Below are positions 34,438-44,372 of a DNA stretch of 64,000 nucleotides, piece by piece. The notes under the pieces are model-generated. The model was not told where the DNA came from and did no database searches. It saw only the letters and a program-made list of their open reading frames with translations. The translations under genes were made by a program, and so were the position numbers. The DNA is from Nematostella vectensis (lineage: Eukaryota > Cnidaria > Anthozoa > Actiniaria > Edwardsiidae): positions 8,671,501 to 8,735,500 of the forward strand of contig NC_064043.1 in assembly GCF_932526225.1 (NCBI RefSeq). Direction: 5' to 3'. The first letter of the stretch is position 1. Each line of letters opens with the position of its first letter.

Positions 34438-37400
34438 ATGGAATCGACGATCGGACGTTCTATTTTATGGGCTGGATTTTGTAAGTAAAGAAGTTCAGCA
34501 AATGCTGTCTTTGTGTTGTACTTAATGTTTATGGATGCTGAAGACCAGAAGATTTATAGCAATCATGGGACAAGAAAACTACTCCCTTTTATTCGGGATG
34601 TATTTTTTTACTTTCTTCATTCGGATTCGGATCTGCACTGGCAAAATTTCTTTATAAAAAGAGTTTGGGTTGTTTTCCCCTGCATTGTTACTTCTTAACT
34701 TATATGGCTGTGGTAAGCCTTCCGCTTATTCATCTATTTAAGTTAAATAATTGTTTCTGTATGTTCAAAAGTCATTTACTCTCTGAAAGATAGGTTTGTT
34801 ATGCCGTGGTTTGATGACATCTGATTAAAATTTCAATTTATTTCAAACTTAAAGTACTTTAAGCTTACTTAACTTCATTTTGTTTTCCTGTGCACCGTTC
34901 AATTACAGGGTAGAGGTTATTGGATTTTTGTTTGATACTTTAAGGCTTTAGCTATTGAGTAGAAATATGATTACCCATTGATGTTTACGCCCTATGATCT
35001 AGTTGCTTAGGGATTGATACACAAGAGGCTTCTAAATTAGTCATTTTGGTTGTTAAAATTCTTATAACTCTTCACATGCTTGTGTCCTGAGAATACCATT
35101 TCACACCCCACCCTGTATCATCTTTGAACTGCATTTATGTAATTGACCTTCAAAACAACCACCTAATACCAAAACCATTTTTATTAAAATACAAAGACTA
35201 GTTTTCAGGGTTAGGATAGGGTTTAGATCTCAGGAGCAACTTCAGAATACCCGTCCACTGTGGAGCCACGTTACTGCCGTGGTCCGCAGTTCACAGTGAA
35301 GCTGTCTTTCTGATTCATCTAACAAAATTATTTAAGTAATCTGAGTCACTGCTACTGTGGTCCTCAGTCTGCGGTCCGCTGTGGAGCCGTCTTTGCATAT
35401 TTATAGAACTAAGTATCTAAGTAATCTAAGACATTGCTACAGTGGTCCGCAGTCCGCGGCCCGCTGTGGAGCCGTCTTTGCATATTTATAGAATGAAGTA
35501 TCAAATGATAACCCTAAGTAATCTAAGTCACTGCTACCGTGGTCCGTGGTCCGCAGTCCGCTGTGAAGCCGTCTTTGCATATTTATAGAACGAAGTATCA
35601 AATTATAAATCTAACTGATAAGTCATTGCTACCGTGGTCCGCGGTCCGCAGTCTGCAGTGAAGCCGTCTTTGCACATTTATTGAACAAATTATTAAAGAA
35701 TAAACGGTCTTTTTGGCTTTAATCTAAGTCACTGCTACCATGGTCCGTGGTGGACCGCGGACTGCGGACCGCGAACCAACATAACATATCCGATTCTAAT
35801 TTAATTGTGCAATGATTGATATTTTTTATTGAGTAGTATTATAAATTAAATGTGCAATGATGGATACTTTATATTGAGTAGTTCTGGACTGCGGACCGCG
35901 GACCGATGAAATTTAGAGGCCTAAAAATGTGGACGGGTATTCTGAAGTTTAGCCAGATCTCAGGTCATGACATCTAGGTTCATCTGTGCTTGCCATGCAT
36001 ACATCTCATGTCGCTCTGCATGACCCAATCTACTGTGTCCCTGTTAGCACAACTCCATCACACCTTAAATCGACTTTTTTTTTTCAAACAGTAGCCATTG
36101 CTCAGTGGAAAATAGCTGGTGGTTCCGCCTGCCACCAGGGCTTTTTAAAACAACTGAGATAGATGGTGAATAAATAAATTTAGTACTTTCATTAATAAGT
36201 GCTGTAAAAACAAACACCTAACCATATCTATTGGTATTGCAGGCTCTTTGGTGATAGTGCATCACATTAATGCTCAAGGTAAAAGAATTGATTTTTAGAC
36301 AAGGTTCAATATTGTAGCATCTTAATTCGTTTCTATTTTTTTTTTGTAGGTTGCAATAGCATGACACCTGTAGTGGTGAATCCAGGACCATTTCAAAGTA
36401 TAGGGTGGCCGGGTAAATATGTTGCCAACAGAGATTGCCTCTATAACCTGACCGCACCTTCTGGTAAGACCCTCAAGGTGACATTTTTGACATTTGATTT
36501 GGGCCCTAAGAAACATGGTAACTGCGATGCGGTGGACTTCCTGGAAGTATTTGAACCCAGATCAGATGAACAGTCATCAACCATAAAACTCTGTGGACAA
36601 ACAGTCCCGCTGTCTGTGTACTCAAAAACCTTTTGGATGAAAATGAGGTTTCTCAGCAATTCTGCTGAAGAATTTACCGGATTCAATGCCACTATTACAT
36701 CTTTGACAGAGGATGAAAGTGAGTACAAAGTGTTAATGGTTGTGTAAGATGGAGGAGAGTGCTAAAAAATGTAAAACCACTACATACAACATTGTTAAAC
36801 CTGCAGTCTACATATTGCTTCTTTGTCTCTTATTATCATATTCATAACATGCTGTGATAATTATATGTATGGCTCTTCTTATTAACAAGCAAATAAATTA
36901 TTTCCCAAGTTATTTTCTTACATTGAAATGAAAACTTGTTTTGGTAAATCCACACCCTTTTTACAGAGTCTAGTCCACCATTGTCATATCAGCCTTTTTG
37001 AACATCTGATTTAAACCTTATGGCAAACAACTAATTTTTCATATCACCAATCTGAGTGAGGATGCTGGTATGCGGCATGCCCTCTTCCTAGAGAGATATT
37101 CAGGACAGTACATATTAGCACTAATTAAGAGTATTGGATTTTTTTATAGTATGCCCCCAAAAGGCCGTTCTGAATGAGACCAAAGGAACTATTCAGTCTC
37201 CGCTGTTTCCAAACAACTACCCTGCTGAGATCATGCGGTGTGCGTGGGAGATAACTGCACCAGAAGGCAAACACGTAAAGCTAACATTCAAGCACTTTGA
37301 TGTATTCAGATGTGGTTATAACTGCAATTGTGACTCTGTGGAATTGAAACTTGGGTACGATTCACTTGGAGATGAGCCTGGAGAGGGAAAATTGTGCCAA

Positions 37401-40400
37401 CAGGGACTAAACCCTGAGAACAAAAGGATGGACTTGTCAACCCCTCTCTACTCTGTCAAGAACGCAATGAGTATCAACTTCGTTAATAGTGCCCAGGGAT
37501 CCCAGAATAATAAAGGATTTGAAGCTGAATATGAGTTCATCGACTACACACCTCCTGGTAAGGTTAATTCAGCAATCGCTCCAGTTTAGTCTGGTCAATT
37601 ACATGACAATCTCCAATGATTTTGATAAAAAAATATTTCAAATTTGTAAAAGCAATGTGTGTATTGGAAGTTTCTTAGAGGATTTGACTGATAATTAAGA
37701 ACAGATGGCCTGTTAAATAGCACAGATTCTAACAGATTATTTTGTCTTTAGTCAGTTGAGGTTTAGTAAATTATTGCTCTAAAGCATATATTTGCCAAAA
37801 TTATTTACCAAATACAGTATTCTGTTTCTTCCCTAGGGCCGCTGTAGTCATAGATAAACTGTGAGAGACAATAATATATTATAGATTTAGACACTTCCTC
37901 AATATTACTATGACAGAGGCAAAACTAGTATGACCAAGCAAAATCTCTATGGCCGAGGCTTATATACAAGGTCACTACTTCAGTTATACTACTTTAGTTA
38001 TACTTGGCCCTGGCATCAATTCACGTTTGAAAGCTGACATCTATGCAGGATGATGACAAACCCCCCCCCCCCCCCCAACCCCTCCTTCCCCCCAATACCC
38101 TGGGCTTTGGGAGTGATTCAGTGCAAATTTCTAGTGCAATAAATCTCAGATAGCCTGCTACATCCGATATCCCATCTGATCTGAAATTTAAGCTTGCGTT
38201 TACTGGATGTATGTAGGCCAATCTTAGATTGTTTTGTTGATATGCCACTTTTGACCACTTCCTTGGAGAGGAAATTCTGTGTGATATGGGAATTGAGTAT
38301 CTGAGAAAATTCCTTCCATTGGGGGTGCAGGGGCAGATCTATCCTTTTGCTAAAGGGGGGGTTTGGCTCAGTCACAAAGGGGGAGGGGGTAATTTTTTGT
38401 TACAAATGGCTTTCTGGCAGCCCAGGGGGGGGTTTAAACTCCATAAACCCTCCCCCTGGATACGCTACTGGGGTGTGTGGATCATGTATTAAATGTGGGA
38501 AATTCTGCTATTCGAAAAACATTTTATAGCACACTTATGGTTTGTGTCTTTTTTTAATTTCAGTGTGTAACAAATATATTCCTTTCAACTTCACTGGTGC
38601 ATCAGGCTCTGTAAGCAGCCCCAACTACCCTAACGGAAACTACCCCAAGAGTATGCAATGCTTGAGCCTGATTAAAGTGGCTGCAGGTTTCCGAGTAAAG
38701 CTCAACTTCACTTTCATGGATATAGAGGCTGGCAATCCGTGCAAGTCTTTGATTCAAAACCAGACCTGCACTTGCGACTTTGTCAGGGTTTATTCTGGGA
38801 ACTCTACTTATGCTGCCCTCGTTGGAAAGTTCTGTGGAAACACCCTTCCTACTCCTCTGATCTCTATCAGCAATCAAATGCTGGTAGAATTTCAATCTGA
38901 CTTCTCATCTGGTGCTAAGGGGTTCCATGCTATGTACAGCACAACTTCTGAACAACCCTCTTCCACCATCTCCCCGCCAGTGACACAAGCCCCGACAAAC
39001 GGCTCATGCCCAAGTAGGTTTGCTATATGACAAAGCCTTCATATACATATTTTCTTTGTTCAAAAGACCCAGGGCCGTAGTAGACCTCGAAATATTGGGG
39101 GGGGGGGCACAATACAGAAACATTAAGAAAATATTCGGAGGCACAGCCACATCTCAACTGGTCATTTCCTTGTTATTTTTTAAAATATTGTGGGGCACAT
39201 GCCCTCAGTGCCCCACCCCCTGCTATGGCCCTCAGACCTCATAAAAAATAGGTTTTAGTTGGAAGTATCATAGGTCTTGAGCGTTTACAGGCGTTATCAT
39301 CAGTAAGCGGCACTTACTAATAAAAGAGGAGTTTAGTAAAAGAAGTGTTGAAAACTACTAGTCACATTACATTGTTAAAGTCCATATAACCTTTCAGAGT
39401 TGATAGACTTTGTCAATTCTATATATTTTCATCTTCCAAATGGTATGTGGTTCGTATGGACCCTATAAAACACGCGTTTGCGCGAATAACTCAAATCTGT
39501 TACATTGAGGTATTTTGGTCAACCTTCGTAAAAAAGTCCGTGAACTAAAAGGCCCGGGTACAGTCATTTGTGACGTAGATCGAGATGTCAACCAAATTAC
39601 ATGTGAGAAAACATATGCCCGCGCGACGTGACGGAAAAACATCGAATAAGGCGGAAATTTTTTCTGAGTACTTAGTAACTTATAGCAAACAATATATATC
39701 AAGTGCGACTTTTTTTAAATTGATGCGACTTTTTGTAAAGTATCATTTAAAATTTGAGCTTTTCGTCCCTGAGCCCATACATAGCGCAAGGATGATCAAG
39801 GAAAATTATCTTAAAAAGCCAAAATCTGGTTATGCGCACTCCGGCCTCACGATATTTGTGTTTTGAAAATCAGTCCGTTATACAAGGAACCTATAGCCTT
39901 TGAAAGAAATTGTGTCTTCTTTTTTCTATCTAGAATTGCGCGTTTTCAAGGTTTTTCCGTCATGTCTGCTCGCGCTAAACCGGTTCCCGTCTTTATGTCT
40001 TCTTAGTTATTGCTGAAGAACGTTGTGTGGTTACAACTTTTACCGTCATCTTTATATCTCAACCTGGTAGTCAAATGATTATTTAACTTCAGGAGACAAA
40101 TCGGCAAAATTTAGCAGATATTTTTTTAGTCTCTGAATTGTTTTTTTGCATTATGCGCGCGCGCTGCATTCGCAATCAAGGATGGCGACATTCTCACGAG
40201 CGCGCGCTGTTTTTGAAACCTACAACAAAACGATATTTTCTTTTTTTGCATACAATTCTTGACTTTACATGATTCTTCGCTTCATTTTGGGAAGCATTGC
40301 AATAGAAAATAATTCGCCGATATTTTGTGATATTGCCGTCTCTGAATTTTAACGGATTTAAGGAAAATACGTTTTTTCAGATTTTCCCGCCAAAACTTGG

Positions 40401-41421
40401 AACATTCACTCGATTCAACCTCCTTTTGCGCGGCCAGGAAAATTTCAAAGATTTGTAGAAAATTCAAATTTCAATCAAATTCAATTCCCTTTTCAGAATT
40501 TGAAAGTTTATCTTTGCTTTGTTTTGGCTAGTTGATATAAGTGAAAGGTTTTAAGAACTTTAAGTCTTTTCCTGTTAGTAGCTGGGGAATATATAAACAC
40601 AAGGTTGAAATGCTTTGTTTACGCCTCTCTGAAAACGGAGAAGTTGAGCGTTGGGCCTTCGCCTTTTTTATAGTTTTTTTTTTAAATATAATGTAGAATC
40701 AAATTATATGATAACGGCCCGCTTAGTACTATTCTTATTGATCATTTCTGTAATTCTCGTCTACTACTATATTGGGTATTAGAGTGGTTTTCAAAAACCC
40801 GTGAAATACTATTTAGTTTATTTACTACTAATACACTGTAATATCTTTGTTCTCTTTTGTTCTGGCTATACTATTACACTTTCATTTTGTTGCACGCGAT
40901 TTTGAAAAACCACTCTATACTTTATACTCTCAATTAAGTTTGCTTCATAGGTATCAAATACATAAGCAAATAAACATAAATGAAAACAAATCTAGGTTTG
41001 GAAAGGTGTACTATTCTTATTTATGTGAGACAAGGGTTCAGTCATTTACAATATGTTACCCATGAACCACTTCAAGTTACGCCAAGTGGATTCTCGAGTG
41101 CATGAAAATTAGACGCTATTACAAAAAAAAATGAGTTCGCTCCGCTTTCAGGCAAAAATATACCATTTTAACCTTGTGTTTTTATTCCACTGATCCCACC
41201 GTCTACGTCTATAGACCACCTAGTTATTTTTTAAAGAATAAAGAGCTTTTTTGTATTTTTTAGTCATACCGGTTTGTAGCTATTGTGCTCGTGAAACTTA
41301 CACAAAATTATCAAAAAGAAGTTTTGCTCACACTTGTATTCTTTTTTCCTCAGATTCCTGTGGGAACGTGGCGGTCATGTTGGCTGGTTTACTGGTGCTT
41401 GTGCTATTTAGCAATCACTAA
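34438..41421 (+). CDS. Secreted/GPI-type protein with three CUB domains, 6 exons, 457 aa
   Basis: Exons 34438-34480, 36243-36278, 36350-36718, 37150-37557, 38564-39013, 41354-41421; every internal junction is phase 1 and the total is 1374 bases. A signal peptide is split over the first two exons (ILWAGFCSLVIVHHINA, about residues 9-25). CUB1 is exon 3 (SIGWPGKYVANRDCLYNLTAP), CUB2 exon 4 (IQSPLFPNNYPAEIMRCAWEI), and CUB3 exon 5 (VSSPNYPNGNYPKSMQCLS), followed by a Ser/Thr/Pro linker. The last exon encodes NSCGNVAVMLAGLLVLVLFS, then NH and stop: a short hydrophobic C-terminus with no cytosolic tail, which looks like a GPI-attachment signal. CUB domains bind proteins or glycans outside the cell; the ligand is unknown. 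It is paralogous to the gene at 52991-56976. Confidence 0.88.
35225..35964. mobile_element. Mutator-like non-autonomous TIR element with internal tandem repeats, in CUB gene intron 1
   Basis: A 10-bp direct repeat AGATCTCAGG (35225-35234 and 35955-35964) flanks a 720-bp element. Its ends share AACTTCAGAATACCCGTCCAC in inverse orientation (the right end reads GTGGACGGGTATTCTGAAGTTT). Inside, five to six tandem units of 80-105 bp run from about 35279 to 35760. Each starts near GTGGTCCGCGGTCCGCAGTC and continues GTGAAGCCGTCTTTGCATAT. A 9-11 bp target duplication suits Mutator-like elements. No transposase frame. Confidence 0.85.
36088..36150. repeat. Partial GGGTTTCATTA-family repeat, copy 2
   Basis: AGTAGCCATTGCTCAGTGGA, AAATAGCTGGTGGTTCCGCC, TGCCACCAGGGC match the right half of the copies at 3359 and 56178. 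Confidence 0.5.
38050..38470. repeat. C/G-run repeats in CUB gene intron 4
   Basis: A long C run at 38060-38075 is followed at 38325-38470 by a GGGGCAGATCTATCC ... GGATACGCTACTGG block with several G runs. The two ends are loosely inverse. It is probably a decayed small TIR element. Confidence 0.35.
39071..39232 (+). repeat. GGGCCGTAG-family repeat, copy 3 (162 bp, in CUB gene intron 5)
   Basis: Begins AGGGCCGTAGTAG and ends CTGCTATGGCCCT, an imperfect terminal inverted repeat. Internal words ATATTGGGGGGG, CACAATACAGAAACATTAAG, CTGGTCATTTCCTTGTTATT and TGGGGCACATGCCCTCAGTG recur in the other copies. Confidence 0.75.
39233..41353 (+). other. Rest of CUB gene intron 5
   Basis: AT-rich; GCGCGCGCTG occurs in opposite orientations around 40156 and 40200. 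No exon, RNA gene or mobile-element frame was recognised. Confidence 0.4.
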
Positions 41422-41725
41422 GGACCGTCTTCTGCCTCTTGGATACTTAAGGCTCTTGATCATATTGTGTAGCGAGACTGCTTTCTTTGATTTTTTTATT
41501 TTTAAGCTCTTGTCGAATTTTTTAATATGTATATTTTTATCACCAATCTATATATAAACGATAATGATGATTCACCAACCTATATAAAGGACTATGATGA
41601 TTTATAATGACTGGAATTCTAAGATGATTATATATTTATCTAAAAACTAAGAAAATATTAACATATAGACGTATCGAGAAATGCATGATATCTCCGAAAC
41701 ATCGCTTATTATCGAGTGGTTTATC

Positions 41726-41797
41726 ATCCTCGTTCCCAGGGTCTTCCCCTCATATCCCCCTGGGGGTAGGGGAGGGTGGGACCCTGGGAACGAGGAT
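41726..41797. repeat. Hairpin repeat, 18-bp perfect arms
   Basis: ATCCTCGTTCCCAGGGTC at 41726-41743 and its exact inverse at 41780-41797, enclosing a 36-base C/G-run loop. It resembles a small fold-back element. Confidence 0.75.
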
Positions 41798-42121
41798 GGT
41801 GGTTTATTTCCGAGCATGCAAGCAGCCCGGGCGCAAGAGGCTTGTCGCTCACGAGCGGTAAGTCGTCATTCGGCATTCGTTCGTCCTACCTTCGGGTGTC
41901 AGGGATCGGGAGAATCTCCTGCGCCGAGGGTGTTAGCCGGTAAGGTCTCATGATAGGCCACGCTTCCTTTAATGAAAATATTATAATTATAATACTGTGA
42001 AATAACCTAACCATATAGCATGTAGCTATAACAGGAAAAATGTGATGTATATAATTAATGAAAAGCTGATAGAATCAAAAAGCCCAAACTGTCGCGATCT
42101 CGTACCAGAACAATGAATACA

Positions 42122-42211
42122 ATACACCAAAAACTGGAAATCGACTCTGCCAAATTTTCGTCTTTAATAAGACTTCTTCAGGGCAGAGTCGATTTCCAGT
42201 TTTTGGTGTAT
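42122..42211. repeat. Hairpin repeat, 30-bp perfect arms
   Basis: The arm at 42122-42151 (ATACACCAAAAACTGGAAAT... ending ACTCTGCC) is an exact inverse of 42182-42211, with a 30-base loop. The perfect arms point to a recent origin or to selection for the fold. Confidence 0.85.
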
Positions 42212-42679
42212 AATGAAAAGCTGACATATAAATGAAATTATTAGCGTTCATGAGCAACGTATCGGTGCATATCATTTTTGACTTTGTTTAACAAAGATAA
42301 GCCGGAAACAGAGATTCGCTCTTATTTTAGGATGGCAAAATGTTTTTTTTTTTTTTTTTTTTTTTTTTTGGTTCACCTGGTTACCGGGAGCGGAATTTCG
42401 CTAACGGAAACAGGAAGGGGATTTGGAGTGAGCAGAGGCCGGGGATGAGAGATTGGGGGACTGGGGCATACAGCGGGATTCAGATAGATCCCGTCCTCCT
42501 AGTGTTTGGATAGTGAGAGCGCTGGTTACATAGTTTATAACGACTTTCCGATTTAAGCCTCTCCTGTGTTCGGCTCGTGGCTTGTATATGGTTTTGTGGC
42601 GGCCAAGCGAGGGTGTACGGCTGAGATACTTAAAGTAGGAGTCTTAAACTGAAATGACCGTAACAAGACAAGACAAGCC

Positions 42680-43140
42680 GTTTCAGTTTCAGTTTATTGT
42701 TTTGTCACTTAATACATTTTTTTAAATAAAGATAATAATACAATAATTTACATAGTGTGACAAGGAGGACCGTAAGAAACCGCAAGGCTTATACGAGACG
42801 GACCTCCTAAATCTTAACAGAAAATACATATTTGATAGTTCGGACCAGCGGACAGTCAGATTAATTATATAAATATTTGTTAGGAGAGCTATCATATTTT
42901 TTTGTTTCATACTTATATAAAAAACACACACACAAACACAAATCGAGAAAGAAAGAAAAATTAAGAGTTAATAAGAGAAGTCTTTAACTTATTAAAAAAA
43001 GAGTTAAGCGTTTTGGCAGACTGAATATCAGAAGACAATGAATTGAAATATTTAGGTCCCTGATGTCTTAACGCAAACTTATGTATATTTGTTCTAAACT
43101 TTGAAATATGGAACAAGTTAGAGCTTCTCCCGTAGTTTAA
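42680..43140 (-). pseudogene. 3' fragment of a minus-strand LINE
   Basis: Read on the minus strand, 43140-42961 encodes NYGRSSNLFHISKFRTNIHK, FALRHQGPKYFNSL, SSDIQSAKTLNSFF, then NKLKTSLINS and a stop at 42961-42963. This is the usual C-terminal end of a CR1-type reverse transcriptase. The downstream GGAGGTCCGTCTCGTATAAG stretch resembles LINE 3' ends. The 5' part is missing. Confidence 0.75.
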
Positions 43141-43285
43141 CTATGTGATATGACTAAAACTACGGACAGCCGTAGAATAACTAGATGGTCCGTGTAGGCG
43201 TGGTTGAATCAGTAAAATGAATCAACACAAGATTGAAATGTGAAAACAGTGGATTCATAAGTTTCGTGTATTAGCCCTTCCAGAC

Positions 43286-43744
43286 ATGATAAACCCAAAG
43301 GTGTCCGTGATAAAGAGGTTAGATGAATTCCGAACCTCGATTTACAGACATAAACAGCCCGAAAGCGACCAACAAAAAGAGGTTCCGTGCATTACGACCC
43401 TAGAGAGACAAGCACGACTAAAACTAATCGACCAGCATAATAAGGGATTATACAAACATCCAGAACATCCATTCAAATGTCCTTTGATAAAAAGGATAGC
43501 CAAAAAATGGTGGATCTCCCAGAATAGAGCAGTACTTTTCGGACCAGCTGGTGAGAAAGATTTAACTTTTACAGTGTGTTATCTCGATCAAACTATAATT
43601 TATCGGAGCTTCTCTGGAGCTGATCATGAATTGTGTATCGCATTTGCTTGTCCAACAAACGGTTTAATTACACAAAGTACGCCGACCTGTATTGTCGTTA
43701 ATGGCTTCGCTAAGCCAGCATCGATTAGCGCGCAGTGTCTATAA
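43286..43744 (+). CDS. Unrecognised ORF (152 aa)
   Basis: Open for 152 codons in an AT-rich region. The first two thirds are basic (KRIAKKWWISQ near residues 70-80) and the last third has four cysteines (VCYLDQ, LCIAFACP, TCIVV). No signal peptide, membrane helix or known domain was recognised. No obvious splice sites join it to a neighbour. It lies just upstream of Wnt2 and next to a LINE fragment, so it may be a chance ORF or a mobile-element relic. Function unknown. Confidence 0.3.
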   Translation: MINPKVSVIKRLDEFRTSIYRHKQPESDQQKEVPCITTLERQARLKLIDQHNKGLYKHPEHPFKCPLIKRIAKKWWISQNRAVLFGPAGEKDLTFTVCYLDQTIIYRSFSGADHELCIAFACPTNGLITQSTPTCIVVNGFAKPASISAQCL

Positions 43745-44372
43745 TACGGACCCCCTCCGCCATCGCAGGTTTAGCTCCATAAAAAGTGGTCCATGTATAG
43801 ATAACACCAATTTATTTTAGTTAATGGCGTTTGGTAACTATATGACCAGATATCCAGCTGTATATCTATTCAGTATCCACTTGTTTGCTCTTGATAAGAT
43901 TAACACACAGTAACTACTAAAATAAACAAAGCAATCAATGTTTGATTATTTAGTAATCTATATCGAAAGCGCGCACTTCAGATGTAAACCTGTTTTATAT
44001 TGCAAACTAAAACTTGCTAACTATGTTTACTTGGAAAAGCTTATTCCTTGGTTGATTGGGAATACGTGCGGTGGAGGTGCGTTCGAGCCGTCTCTGCTCC
44101 ATTACTTCCAAATCCAAGTGCAAAACAAAGGCAATTACTCAAGGCAAACACAAGTTTTGCCGCCGGCAATGGACACCAATTATACCACAAACCTTTTTAT
44201 GGTTCAGCCAATCGGCTTAACCGTCGGCAAAGGCCCAATGCGCTGGCTTTTGTGTTATTTTATTGAACATCAATCACGTGCCCCCGGCAAACCTAAGACA
44301 GAGTTCACCCGTCGCCGTCATAAGTTCCGCACTTTCAATAAACAGCGCGAACGGCGAAAAGTGATATCAGGA
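43745..44372 (+). other. Upstream region and probable 5' untranslated region of Wnt2
   Basis: An ORF from 43938 runs in frame into the Wnt2 exon, but its upstream part has no Wnt similarity. It is taken as untranslated sequence because the signal peptide begins at 44373. Confidence 0.45.

Larger units (their letters stand above)
41422..42960. other. Spacer with two short hairpin repeats
   Basis: Contains the inverted repeats at 41726-41797 and 42122-42211, a run of about 27 T at 42343, and the 3' tail of a minus-strand LINE (42680-42960, complement of an AAATAAAG-type signal). No gene was seen. Confidence 0.5.

Noticed and set aside
41681..41953. 90-codon ORF over the 41726-41797 hairpin
   Set aside because: Spans a non-coding fold-back repeat; no domain and no splice context.
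43938..44372. Longer N-terminus for Wnt2 from the upstream in-frame ATG
   Set aside because: The added 145 residues have no Wnt similarity and would bury the signal peptide that starts at 44373.
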